DNA of 64,000 nt, from positions 1-64,000 of the forward strand of contig NZ_LFQU01000014.1 of the NCBI RefSeq assembly GCF_001275135.1, in the 5' to 3' direction. Of the stretch, positions 8,905 through 16,338 are shown one piece after another. The notes below the pieces were generated by a model. The model was not told where the DNA came from, did not search any database, and worked only from the letters and a program-made list of their open reading frames with translations. Origin of the DNA: Xylanibacter rarus (GTDB lineage: Bacteria; Bacteroidota; Bacteroidia; Bacteroidales; Bacteroidaceae). How positions within the stretch are numbered: position 1 is the stretch's first letter; the number at the start of each line of letters is the position of its first letter. The position numbers and the translations under genes were made by a program.

Positions 8905-9309
8905 ATGAAAATTTCACGTATAGAGCATTTAGGAATAGCCGTACAAAGCATTGAAGAGGCTTTACCTTATTTTGAAAATGTATTAGGACTGAAATGTTAT
9001 GCAGTCGAAGAAGTTGCAGACCAGAAGGTTAAAACAGCTTTCTTGAAATGCGGAGAAGTAAAACTCGAGCTTCTCGAGCCAACATCACCCGACAGTACAA
9101 TACAGAAATGGCTCGACAAAGGCAATCACGGAGTACATCATGTAGCATTCTGCATTGAAGACGGTGTAAGCAATGCTTTGGCTGAATGCGAAAGCAAAGG
9201 CGTACGTCTCATTGACAAGGCTCCAAGACCAGGTGCAGAAAAACTGAACATCGCGTTCCTGCATCCGAAATCAACATGCGGAATACTTACAGAACTCTGT
9301 GAGAAATAA
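8905..9309 (+). CDS. mce: Methylmalonyl-CoA epimerase
   Basis: 134 residues, the usual length. Vicinal-oxygen-chelate fold: RIEHLGIAV at the start with His8, HHVAFCIED with His79, and ILTELCEK at the end with Glu130, which align with the metal ligands of this family; Glu57 in LELLEP is the probable fourth. It interconverts (2R)- and (2S)-methylmalonyl-CoA, linking methylmalonyl-CoA mutase to the decarboxylase encoded next. First gene of the propionate-forming cluster. Confidence 0.95.
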   Translation: MKISRIEHLGIAVQSIEEALPYFENVLGLKCYAVEEVADQKVKTAFLKCGEVKLELLEPTSPDSTIQKWLDKGNHGVHHVAFCIEDGVSNALAECESKGVRLIDKAPRPGAEKLNIAFLHPKSTCGILTELCEK

Positions 9310-9342
9310 TAATTCTTTTATTAAAAATTAAAGAGGGACGAC

Positions 9343-9414
9343 AGGGAATTAAAGACAATGTGAATTTCAATTAATATTGAATTTTGCCTTTAATTCCTTG
9401 TGCTATTATAGCAC
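9343..9414. other. Structured spacer between mce and mmdA
   Basis: An 11-bp inverted repeat (GGGAATTAAAG region at 9343-9354 with CTTTAATTCC at 9388-9398) encloses a smaller one, and is followed by the palindrome GTGCTATTATAGCAC (9400-9414). Could be an intra-operon processing or attenuation structure; no function is shown. Confidence 0.45.
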
Positions 9415-9473
9415 CGCTTTAAATCTTAATATGAATAAAAACGCTAAAAACATAAAAAATACATTCAGAAATC

Positions 9474-11027
9474 ATGAGTAAACAAGTAGAAAAAATCAAG
9501 GAGCTTATCGCTAAACGCGAGCAGGCTCGTCTCGGTGGCGGCGAAAAAGCTATTGAGAAACAGCATGCACGTGGAAAATACACAGCCCGCGAACGTATAG
9601 ATATGTTGCTTGATGAAGGCAGTTTTGAAGAAGTTGACATGTTCAAGCTTCACCGTTGCACAAACTTCGGCATGGAAAAGAAACAGTATCTTGGAGATGG
9701 CGTTGTTGCCGGAAGCGGAACAATTGACGGCAGACTGGTATATATTTTTGCACAGGATTTCACCGTAAACGGCGGTTCACTCTCTGAGACCATGGCCCAG
9801 AAGATATGCAAAGTTATGGACATGGCAATGAAGATGGGCGCTCCTGTAATTGGTATTAACGACTCTGGCGGTGCCCGTATTCAGGAAGGTATCTGCGCAC
9901 TTGCCGGTTACGCTGAAATATTTGAAAGAAACATTCTTGCATCTGGTGTTATACCTCAGATTAGCGGTATCTTCGGACCGTGTGCCGGAGGTGCGGTTTA
10001 TTCACCGGCATTGACAGACTTCACTCTGATGATGGAAAATACATCATACATGTTCTTGACAGGTCCTAAAGTTGTTAAGACTGTAACAGGTGAAGACATC
10101 GACCAAGAGCACCTCGGAGGCGCAAGTGTACACTCTACAAAGAGCGGTGTTACACACTTCACAGCTTCTACAGAGGAAGAGGCAATGGAAATGATCAAGA
10201 CATTGCTGAGCTACATTCCGTCTAACAACATGGAAGAGGCTCCCCGCAAGGAATGCAATGATCCGATCAACAGAATGGAAGATTCTCTGAATGAGATCAT
10301 TCCTGAAGATCCGAACATGGCATACGACATGTATAAGGTTATTTCAGCAATTACCGACGACAACGAATTCTTTGAGGTTCAGCCTAAATTCGCAAAGAAC
10401 ATCATCGTTGGTTTCGCTCGCTTCAATGGTCAGAGCGTAGGTATCGTTGCTAACCAGCCTTCATGCTACGCGGGTGTACTCGACGTTAACGCCAGCCGCA
10501 AAGGTGCACGTTTCGTTCGTTTCTGCGACGCATTCAACATTCCTATCGTAAGCCTTGTTGACGTTCCTGGATTCCTCCCGGGTACAGGTCAGGAGTACAA
10601 TGCAGTTATCCTCCACGGAGCACAGCTGCTTTATGCTTACGGCGAAGCCACTGTTCCAAAGGTAACAGTTACTTTGCGTAAGAGCTATGGCGGAAGCCAC
10701 ATCGTTATGGGCTGCAAGCAGCTGCGTACAGACATCAACTATGCATGGCCTTCTGCTGAAATCGCAGTTATGGGTGCAAGCGGTGCCGTTGCAGTCCTTT
10801 GCGCTAAAGAAGCAAAAGAGCACGAAGATCCGAAGGCATTCCTGGCAGAAAAAGAAGAGGAATACACAGAGATGTTCGCTAACCCATATCAGGCAGCTAA
10901 ATATGGCTACATTGATGATGTTATAGAACCGCGCAACACTCGTTTCCGCATCTGTCGCGCCCTTGCTCAGCTTGCTACAAAGAGAGATGGTCTTCCTGCT
11001 AAGAAGCACGGAAACATTCCTATGTAA
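9474..11027 (+). CDS. mmdA: Methylmalonyl-CoA decarboxylase alpha subunit (carboxyltransferase)
   Basis: 517 residues, a full-length acyl-CoA carboxylase beta-type carboxyltransferase. Typical blocks: [17 protein letters not shown] near the N-terminus, [43 protein letters not shown] (oxyanion loop), and in the second half [13 protein letters not shown] and [11 protein letters not shown]. Moves the carboxyl group from methylmalonyl-CoA to biotin on the MmdC protein; an alternative reading is propionyl-CoA carboxylase beta, but the small subunits that follow favour the decarboxylase. Cytoplasmic, membrane-associated in the complex. Confidence 0.93.
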   Translation: MSKQVEKIKELIAKREQARLGGGEKAIEKQHARGKYTARERIDMLLDEGSFEEVDMFKLHRCTNFGMEKKQYLGDGVVAGSGTIDGRLVYIFAQDFTVNGGSLSETMAQKICKVMDMAMKMGAPVIGINDSGGARIQEGICALAGYAEIFERNILASGVIPQISGIFGPCAGGAVYSPALTDFTLMMENTSYMFLTGPKVVKTVTGEDIDQEHLGGASVHSTKSGVTHFTASTEEEAMEMIKTLLSYIPSNNMEEAPRKECNDPINRMEDSLNEIIPEDPNMAYDMYKVISAITDDNEFFEVQPKFAKNIIVGFARFNGQSVGIVANQPSCYAGVLDVNASRKGARFVRFCDAFNIPIVSLVDVPGFLPGTGQEYNAVILHGAQLLYAYGEATVPKVTVTLRKSYGGSHIVMGCKQLRTDINYAWPSAEIAVMGASGAVAVLCAKEAKEHEDPKAFLAEKEEEYTEMFANPYQAAKYGYIDDVIEPRNTRFRICRALAQLATKRDGLPAKKHGNIPM

Positions 11028-11043
11028 TTGTTTCAAAACTTAA

Positions 11044-11208
11044 ATGTCAGTGACAATGAAGAATAACGAAGTATATGCCGCCATAGCACTAGCCTTGCAC
11101 GAATACAACGGAAATAACGTGCACGACAAAGAAGCTGGTGTCATTACAATAAAGAGCAAGCACTCCGAATGGGAGTCTCATATACTCACAATGACGCAAC
11201 ATCCTTAA
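11044..11208 (+). CDS. 54-residue protein resembling the OadG C-terminal tail
   Basis: Starts with ATG 17 bases after the mmdA stop (a second ATG four codons on is an alternative) and ends 12 bases before mmdC. Sequence features: VYAAIALALHEY, then HDKEAGVITI and a tail with SEWES and LTMTQHP. This pattern is like the cytoplasmic C-terminal end of Bacteroidota OadG/MmdD gamma subunits, but the membrane helix normally in front of it is absent. It probably helps assemble the decarboxylase; that role is inferred from position and resemblance. Codon use matches its neighbours. Confidence 0.8.
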   Translation: MSVTMKNNEVYAAIALALHEYNGNNVHDKEAGVITIKSKHSEWESHILTMTQHP

Positions 11209-11220
11209 GAACAAAACAAT

Positions 11221-11652
11221 ATGAAAGAATATAAATATACAATCAACGGCAACAAATATGAAGTTGCAATAAACAGTATAAACGACAATATTGCCAACGT
11301 TGTTGTCAACGGTGAAGAATACGAGGTTCAGATGGAGAAGGAACCGGAACCCGTAAAGAAGAAAGTTGTTGTTCGCCCTGTAGCACAGCCCGAGGCAGAA
11401 ACAGCTTCTGCTCCAACATCAACCAACAAAGTAGACCTGAACAATGCTGTAAAGTCACCGTTACCAGGTGTAATAACAGAAATAAAGGTGAAAGTTGGCG
11501 ACGAAGTAAAAGCCGGAGACACCGTTGTTGTTCTTGAAGCTATGAAGATGGCTAACAATCTTGACGCAGAAAAGAGCGGCAAGGTTACAGCTGTCCTTGT
11601 AAAAGAGGGTGAAAGCGTTATGGAAGACACCCCGCTTATAGTTATTGAATAA
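11221..11652 (+). CDS. mmdC: Biotin carboxyl carrier subunit of methylmalonyl-CoA decarboxylase
   Basis: 143 residues. N-terminal small beta domain (MKEYKYTINGNKYEV), a Pro/Ala/Thr-rich flexible linker (about 41-70), and a biotinyl domain (75-143) with VLEAMKMANN: Lys109 is the biotinylation site. Carries CO2 from the MmdA site to the membrane beta subunit. No beta subunit gene (oadB/mmdB) follows; a terminator pair and panD in reverse orientation come next, so the sodium-pump subunit must lie elsewhere if the complex is complete. Confidence 0.95.
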   Translation: MKEYKYTINGNKYEVAINSINDNIANVVVNGEEYEVQMEKEPEPVKKKVVVRPVAQPEAETASAPTSTNKVDLNNAVKSPLPGVITEIKVKVGDEVKAGDTVVVLEAMKMANNLDAEKSGKVTAVLVKEGESVMEDTPLIVIE

Positions 11653-11663
11653 TCAGTCTTAAA

Positions 11664-11689
11664 CTACCAAGGCCTTCGGGCTTTGGTAG
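11664..11689 (+). terminator. Hairpin after mmdC
   Basis: CTACCAA-GGCC and GGC-TTTGGTAG arms around a TTCG loop, 12 nt after the mmdC stop. The plus-strand 3' flank is A-rich rather than T-rich, so it may act together with the hairpin just downstream. Confidence 0.45.
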
Positions 11690-11699
11690 AAAAAAAATT

Positions 11700-11740
11700 A
11701 AAGCGGAAACAATGAAAAAGATAATTCATGTTTCCGCTTT
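11700..11740. terminator. Bidirectional terminator between mmdC and panD
   Basis: AAAGCGGAAACA and TGTTTCCGCTTT form 12-bp perfect arms around a 17-nt loop. Minus-strand transcripts (panD) meet a run of eight T just after it; plus-strand transcripts meet a TTTTATTGTATCTT-like tail. Confidence 0.8.
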
Positions 11741-11789
11741 TATTGTATCTTAGTCTTAAACAAAAAATCTGTCTACTGATTTACCACAC

Positions 11790-12137
11790 TTACTTGACCA
11801 GTCTGTTGTTCTCAGGAAAGACCACCGTTGGCTTAAAATGCTTAGCCTCTTCAAAATCCATCAATGCATAAGCAATGATTATAACGGTATCACCGACCTG
11901 GCATTTTCTTGCAGCCGCACCATTGAGACAGATACAACCGCTGCCACGTTCACCTTTTATTATATATGTCTCGAGACGCTCACCATTATTATTATTAACA
12001 ATCTGAACCTTCTCACCTGCAATAAGATTAGCTGCATCCATAAGATCCTCATCAATGGTTATGCTGCCCATATAATTAAGGTTGGCCTCAGTAACCTGAA
12101 CACAATGCAACTTACTCTTTAAAACTTCTATCATCAT
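11790..12137 (-). CDS. panD: Aspartate 1-decarboxylase
   Basis: 115 residues from the ATG giving [16 protein letters not shown]. With this start the cleavage pair in NYMGSITI falls at Gly24-Ser25, the standard PanD numbering, which decided the start over an upstream extension. Self-cleavage there makes the pyruvoyl group; the enzyme makes beta-alanine from aspartate for pantothenate. Second gene of a panC-panD unit, 40 bases after panC. Confidence 0.95.
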   Translation of the reverse strand: MMIEVLKSKLHCVQVTEANLNYMGSITIDEDLMDAANLIAGEKVQIVNNNNGERLETYIIKGERGSGCICLNGAAARKCQVGDTVIIIAYALMDFEEAKHFKPTVVFPENNRLVK

Positions 12138-12177
12138 AATTCTATATATCGTTATAATGTTCAAGCACGAAAGAATC

Positions 12178-13038
12178 CTACAACTTCGGCTCCTTAAATT
12201 TAATATGGTCAATAAGACGCACAGGACGTGAGCCGCAGTAAACAGTTATACAACCTACGACATAGTCAGAGTCAGACCATTCGTTTACAGGCAAAAGAGT
12301 ATCACCGTCTACAATCTCGAAATACTCAACGTCAAGTCCGTCGACAGCATTTATTGCACCAACAACAAAATCGTGAGTTTCTTTTACACTGTGATTTGCG
12401 CTATATTCAACACCTTCGCTCAGCGCCTTGAATATAACAGGAGCAATTGCACGTTCATCTTTTGAAAGGAGCGCATTGCGTGAAGAACGAGCCAGTCCGT
12501 CTGCATCGCGGACTATAGGACATTCAACAATGTTCACCTTCAAAGACAAAGCCTTAACCATAGCTTTAATTACAGCTATCTGCTGCCAGTCTTTCTCTCC
12601 GAAATAAGCTCTGTCCGGATTTACGATATAGAATAATCTGCTTACAACCTGACATACACCATTAAAATGTCCTGGGCGATGTGCGCCCTCCATTACGGTA
12701 GAAACCGGAGGATATTCAAAGTGACGTGTATCAGGAACAGGATACATCTCCTCAACAGAAGGCACAAACACATAATCGGCATGAACCTTCTCCAACAGTT
12801 TACAGTCGTCCTCAACAGTCCGAGGATATGATTTTAAATCTTTAGGGTCATTAAACTGTGTTGGATTAACGAAAACAGAAACTACCGTAATATCATTATC
12901 CTCTACACTTTTCTTAACCAAAGACGCATGTCCCTCATGCAGGGCGCCCATTGTGGGCACCAGTCCCACAGTTTTCCCGGCTTTACGGTCGGCAAACAAA
13001 GCGTTTTGAAGTTCTACTATTTTATGAAATACAATCAT
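12178..13038 (-). CDS. panC: Pantothenate synthetase
   Basis: 286 residues from the ATG giving [14 protein letters not shown]; the frame continues 59 codons upstream but that stretch is not PanC-like. Motifs: [13 protein letters not shown] (HIGH-type ATP site), [15 protein letters not shown], and [12 protein letters not shown] (KMSKS-like region). Joins pantoate and beta-alanine with ATP. It pairs with panD, which makes the beta-alanine. Divergent from the GT5-like gene, with 175 bases between them. Confidence 0.96.
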   Translation of the reverse strand: MIVFHKIVELQNALFADRKAGKTVGLVPTMGALHEGHASLVKKSVEDNDITVVSVFVNPTQFNDPKDLKSYPRTVEDDCKLLEKVHADYVFVPSVEEMYPVPDTRHFEYPPVSTVMEGAHRPGHFNGVCQVVSRLFYIVNPDRAYFGEKDWQQIAVIKAMVKALSLKVNIVECPIVRDADGLARSSRNALLSKDERAIAPVIFKALSEGVEYSANHSVKETHDFVVGAINAVDGLDVEYFEIVDGDTLLPVNEWSDSDYVVGCITVYCGSRPVRLIDHIKFKEPKL

Positions 13039-13185
13039 TGTATAAATGTTTAACACCTCGAAATTGAGGTGCAAAATAACAACAAATTTCTTAAATAAAA
13101 AAGAATAATTAAAAAAATATGCCAATAAGAGCAGGCATTTCTCTAAGTTTATAAAAAAAGTTACCCGTATACGAAGTTTTTTTTG

Positions 13186-13193
13186 TACCTTTG
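13186..13193 (+). promoter_or_regulatory. Promoter -7 box of the GT5-like gene
   Basis: TACCTTTG, 20 nt before the ATG at 13214. No clear -33 TTG at the usual spacing. Confidence 0.65.
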
Positions 13194-13213
13194 CAAGGAT
13201 AAAAATTAACATC

Positions 13214-14038
13214 ATGAAGGCAAAAAAGGTATTATTTATAAATCAAGAGATTACTCCTTATGTTCCTGAAAGCGAAATGTCAAATTTAGGCCGTCAGATA
13301 CCTCAGATCATACAAGAGAAAGGATATGAGATACGGACGTTCATGCCTAAATGGGGAAATATCAACGAAAGAAGAGGACAGCTTCACGAGGTAATCCGTC
13401 TGTCAAGAATGATGTTGATTATCGACGAGACAGACCATCCGCTTATTATCAAGGTTGCCTCAATACCTGCAACAAGAATCCAAGTTTATTTTATTGACAA
13501 CGAGGATTACTTTACAAAGAGGCTTATGGCAAAAGACGAGAACGGAGTTGAATACGACGACAACGGCGAGCGTGCAATATTCTTTGCACGTGGCGTGCTT
13601 GAAACCGTAAAGAAGCTGCGCTGGACACCCGACGTAATACATTGTCAAGGCTGGATGTGCTCAGCAATTCCGCTTTATGTAAAAACAGCATACAGGGAGG
13701 AACCGTCGTTTGCTAACACAAAAGTTGTTACATCCCTTTTCTCTGAAGAGCTGAAAGGCGGACTCGGCGAAAAATTCAAAGACAGCATAGCCTTCCGCGA
13801 CGTGAAGTCTGACATTCTGGATAACTACAACAAAGACTTCAGTTTCATGGATTTAGAGAAACTTGCAATTGACTATTCAGACGGAATAGTCAAAGTTGGT
13901 GCTGACGTAAATCCTGAAATAATAAAATATGCAACTGAAAAGGGTCTGCCCGTAATCAGCCATCCGGAAAAAGAGGAAGACATCTGCCAGACATATCAAG
14001 AATTTTACGATAAAATATTCGACAGCATTTCAGAATAA
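13214..14038 (+). CDS. Single-domain glycogen/starch-synthase-like protein (GT5 N-terminal domain)
   Basis: 274 residues, compared with about 480 or more for full GT5 synthases. The start [20 protein letters not shown] and the [20 protein letters not shown] segment match the N-terminal Rossmann domain of glycogen synthase. The C-terminal GT-B domain, with the nucleotide-sugar site, is missing, and the usual KxGGL loop is changed to an [10 protein letters not shown]-like form. Catalysis as a glycogen synthase is therefore unlikely; a binding or regulatory role is inferred. I recall the same panC neighbour in other Bacteroidales. It precedes the DUF4270 lipoprotein gene by 31 bases, probably in one transcript. 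Confidence 0.8.
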   Translation: MKAKKVLFINQEITPYVPESEMSNLGRQIPQIIQEKGYEIRTFMPKWGNINERRGQLHEVIRLSRMMLIIDETDHPLIIKVASIPATRIQVYFIDNEDYFTKRLMAKDENGVEYDDNGERAIFFARGVLETVKKLRWTPDVIHCQGWMCSAIPLYVKTAYREEPSFANTKVVTSLFSEELKGGLGEKFKDSIAFRDVKSDILDNYNKDFSFMDLEKLAIDYSDGIVKVGADVNPEIIKYATEKGLPVISHPEKEEDICQTYQEFYDKIFDSISE

Positions 14039-14069
14039 CATACTATTGTTTCATTAGATTAAACTTTCA

Positions 14070-15521
14070 ATGAAAACTATTATCTATACTGTCATTGCAA
14101 TAATGTCCTGCATAACGATTGCATCATGCGATGACACTACCGATTCTATCGGCAACTCTTTAACAGACAATATGGATATGTTGAAAGTAACAACTGACAC
14201 TTTCAACGTTGCAACAAGGTCTATTGTAGCAGACTCAGTCTTGTCACGAAGCACAACTGGATATCTAGGTAAAATACGTGATATAGAGACAGGGAATTAT
14301 ATCACCGGTGACTTTATGGCACAGTTCAGCACACTGGAAAACTACAAGCTTCCTGAGAAAGACAGCATTGTAAGTCTGCAGGACGGAGAAGTCATAGCCG
14401 ATTCATGCAGCATAAGACTCTTCTATACCGACTATTACGGCGACTCATTGGCTACAATGAATATTACTGCTTATGAGATGAACGAGCCGATGAAAGAGGG
14501 TGTGAAATATTATTCAAACTTCGACCCTATCGCGGAAGGACTTATCCGCAACGACGGCATGAAGGTAAACAAGACGTACACTCTGACCGACCTGAGCATA
14601 AGCGACGAAGACAGAGCTGACGAAAGCAGCTATACACCTAATATAAAAATAAACCTGAACAAGCCTTACACAGACAAGAATGGTGTAACCTATAATAATT
14701 ATGGTACATATATTATGCGTATGTATTATGAGGATCCCGACAGGTTTAAAAATTCATATAACTTCATTCATGAGGTATGCCCAGGCTTCTATTTCAAGAC
14801 CAACGACGGCATCGGCTCAATGGCTTACATAACAGTCAGTCAGCTGAACATCTATTTCAGATACCTCAACGACTCTACATACGTAGGTACAACCTCGTTC
14901 TCTGCAACCGAGGAGGTTCTTCAGACAACAAATATATCAAATGACAAGCAGAACATTGCTGACCTTGCAAACGACAACACTTGTACATATCTGAAAACTC
15001 CGGCAGGAATATTCACAGAAATCACATTGCCTGTGGACGAAATAACAGAAAACCACAGCAATGACACAATAAATACGGCAAAGATATCGCTTACACGAAT
15101 CAACAACAATACTCACGACGAGTATTCTCTCAGCGCGCCTTCCACACTGCTGATGATACCGAAGGACAGCCTGTATACGTTCTTTGAGAACGGCGATAAT
15201 GTTGATTATAAGAAATCATTCATTGCGACATACAGCTCGTCGACAAACCAGTATACATTTAATAATATATCAGGCATGATAACATATATGGCTGACATAA
15301 AGAAAAAAGGACTGGCTGAGAATTCAAACTGGCTGAACGAACATCCCGACTGGAACAGAGTTGTGGTAATACCTGTATCGGTAACGACAAACTCGTCGAG
15401 CCAAATTGTAAAGATTGTGCATGACATGAGTCTGACAAGCACAAAACTTGTTGGCGGCAGTGAAAACCCATACGAGCCGATAAAGATAAATGTTATTTAC
15501 AGTAAATTTAATCACGAGTAA
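14070..15521 (+). CDS. DUF4270 lipoprotein
   Basis: 483 residues. Signal peptide with lipobox IASC (Cys20) followed directly by Asp-Asp-Thr-Thr-Asp, an acidic start that resembles the Bacteroidota surface-export signal, so surface exposure is inferred. The body starts as DUF4270 proteins do (DSIGNSL, then VSLQDGEVIADSCSIRLFYTDYYGD) and is rich in beta-strand pattern. Function unknown; adhesive or glycan-associated roles are only guesses. The stop TAA overlaps the ATG of the next small gene (TAATG), suggesting translational coupling. Confidence 0.85.
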   Translation: MKTIIYTVIAIMSCITIASCDDTTDSIGNSLTDNMDMLKVTTDTFNVATRSIVADSVLSRSTTGYLGKIRDIETGNYITGDFMAQFSTLENYKLPEKDSIVSLQDGEVIADSCSIRLFYTDYYGDSLATMNITAYEMNEPMKEGVKYYSNFDPIAEGLIRNDGMKVNKTYTLTDLSISDEDRADESSYTPNIKINLNKPYTDKNGVTYNNYGTYIMRMYYEDPDRFKNSYNFIHEVCPGFYFKTNDGIGSMAYITVSQLNIYFRYLNDSTYVGTTSFSATEEVLQTTNISNDKQNIADLANDNTCTYLKTPAGIFTEITLPVDEITENHSNDTINTAKISLTRINNNTHDEYSLSAPSTLLMIPKDSLYTFFENGDNVDYKKSFIATYSSSTNQYTFNNISGMITYMADIKKKGLAENSNWLNEHPDWNRVVVIPVSVTTNSSSQIVKIVHDMSLTSTKLVGGSENPYEPIKINVIYSKFNHE

Positions 15522-15640
15522 TGGCCGACAATTATCTGGAAAAGCATCAGCTTGAATATGAGAAGAGAAAAGCTGAATGGCTAAGAAAAAAGAAACATCT
15601 GCCTAAGATAAAGAAAACATCTGTAAACAATTCATATTAA
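15521..15640 (+). CDS. 39-residue basic microprotein coupled to the DUF4270 gene
   Basis: ATG overlaps the upstream stop by one base. The product begins MADNYLEKHQLEYEKRKAEW and continues with a Lys-rich end (LRKKKHLPKIKK). It is highly charged and predicted helical, with no signal peptide, so cytoplasmic. I have a tentative memory of short Bacteroidales proteins beginning DNYLEK with a similar layout, whose function is not known. A good terminator starts eight bases after the stop, which supports it as the last gene of the transcript. Confidence 0.72.
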   Translation: MADNYLEKHQLEYEKRKAEWLRKKKHLPKIKKTSVNNSY

Positions 15641-15648
15641 ATAAGTAT

Positions 15649-15682
15649 AACCGGACTGCTCTAATTAAAGAACAGTCCGGTT
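15649..15682 (+). terminator. Terminator of the GT5-DUF4270-microprotein operon
   Basis: AACCGGACTG and CAGTCCGGTT, perfect 10-bp arms around a 14-nt loop, then ATTGTTTTAT. Confidence 0.85.
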
Positions 15683-16010
15683 ATTGTTTTATATGACATA
15701 CAATAAACAAGCAACCTTAAACATAACATTACAATATTACTACGTGCAGAAAGCAGATGACATTTTGGCTGTTTAATTCAAATATATAATAACATAATGT
15801 AAAATCAGGATTGTCCATAAAAATCACCAAACTAGAAACAGAAAGCTGAAAACTTGATAAAACAAGCCCTTATTTCTGCCGAAATAAGTAAAAATAAGAC
15901 CATCAAACAGCCAGGTCTGTGAGTATTCAGACCAAATACAGTATGTTATCCATCACAAATAAGTAAGTTTAATCATGCAAACAAGTACATTTTAAATCAC
16001 AAAAAGCCGT

Positions 16011-16044
16011 CTTTTAGACTGTAAAAGGGCATGTTTTGCAATAT
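16011..16044. repeat. Dispersed repeat family A, copy 1
   Basis: CTTTTAGACTGTAAAAGGGC followed by ATGTTTTGCAAT. The layout CTTTTAGAnTG-nAAAAGG-n5-TTTTGCA is shared with the copy at 60220-60260. Confidence 0.65.
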
Positions 16045-16103
16045 TGAATGCCAATAATTAATGCACGACTCAATCCATCTTCGCATAAAAGATTGGCATT
16101 CAA
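16044..16103. repeat. Inverted repeat, 12-bp perfect arms
   Basis: TTGAATGCCAAT (16044-16055) and ATTGGCATTCAA (16092-16103) with a 36-nt loop, abutting the family A copy. Confidence 0.6.
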
Positions 16104-16283
16104 CGACTTACATATGCACAGCATTTTATTGCAAAAATACCTGTCAAAAGCCGGAATAAATTATTCGCTCAAGAAATGGTCTGCTATTAAAACACAGAAA
16201 GATACAGAAATATCGATTTTCAGAACATTCTGTCAAAACGCATATTCACAGAAATGCATTCTCCGGAAAGTATATAAAATAAA

Positions 16284-16322
16284 AGAGGTATCAGACAAGT
16301 TAATCTATTGTCCGATACCTCT
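16284..16322 (-). terminator. Terminator of the ompA-mtgA-uvrD operon
   Basis: AGAGGTATC and GATACCTCT with additional GACAA/TTGTC pairing inside; the minus-strand tail is TTTTATTTTAT. It lies 16 bases after the uvrD stop. Confidence 0.85.
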
Positions 16323-16338
16323 ATATGAAACAAATTGC

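Larger units (their letters stand above)
15683..16283. other. Gene-free stretch with repeat copies
   Basis: About 600 bases between convergent operons. It holds a copy of the AAAAGG/CTTTTGCA repeat family (16011-16044) and a 12-bp inverted repeat (16044-16103). A 107-codon plus-strand frame here looks spurious. Confidence 0.6.

Noticed and set aside
10461-11036. 191-codon minus-strand frame opposite mmdA
   Set aside because: Shadow of a conserved carboxyltransferase; Cys/Val-rich translation typical of antisense reading.
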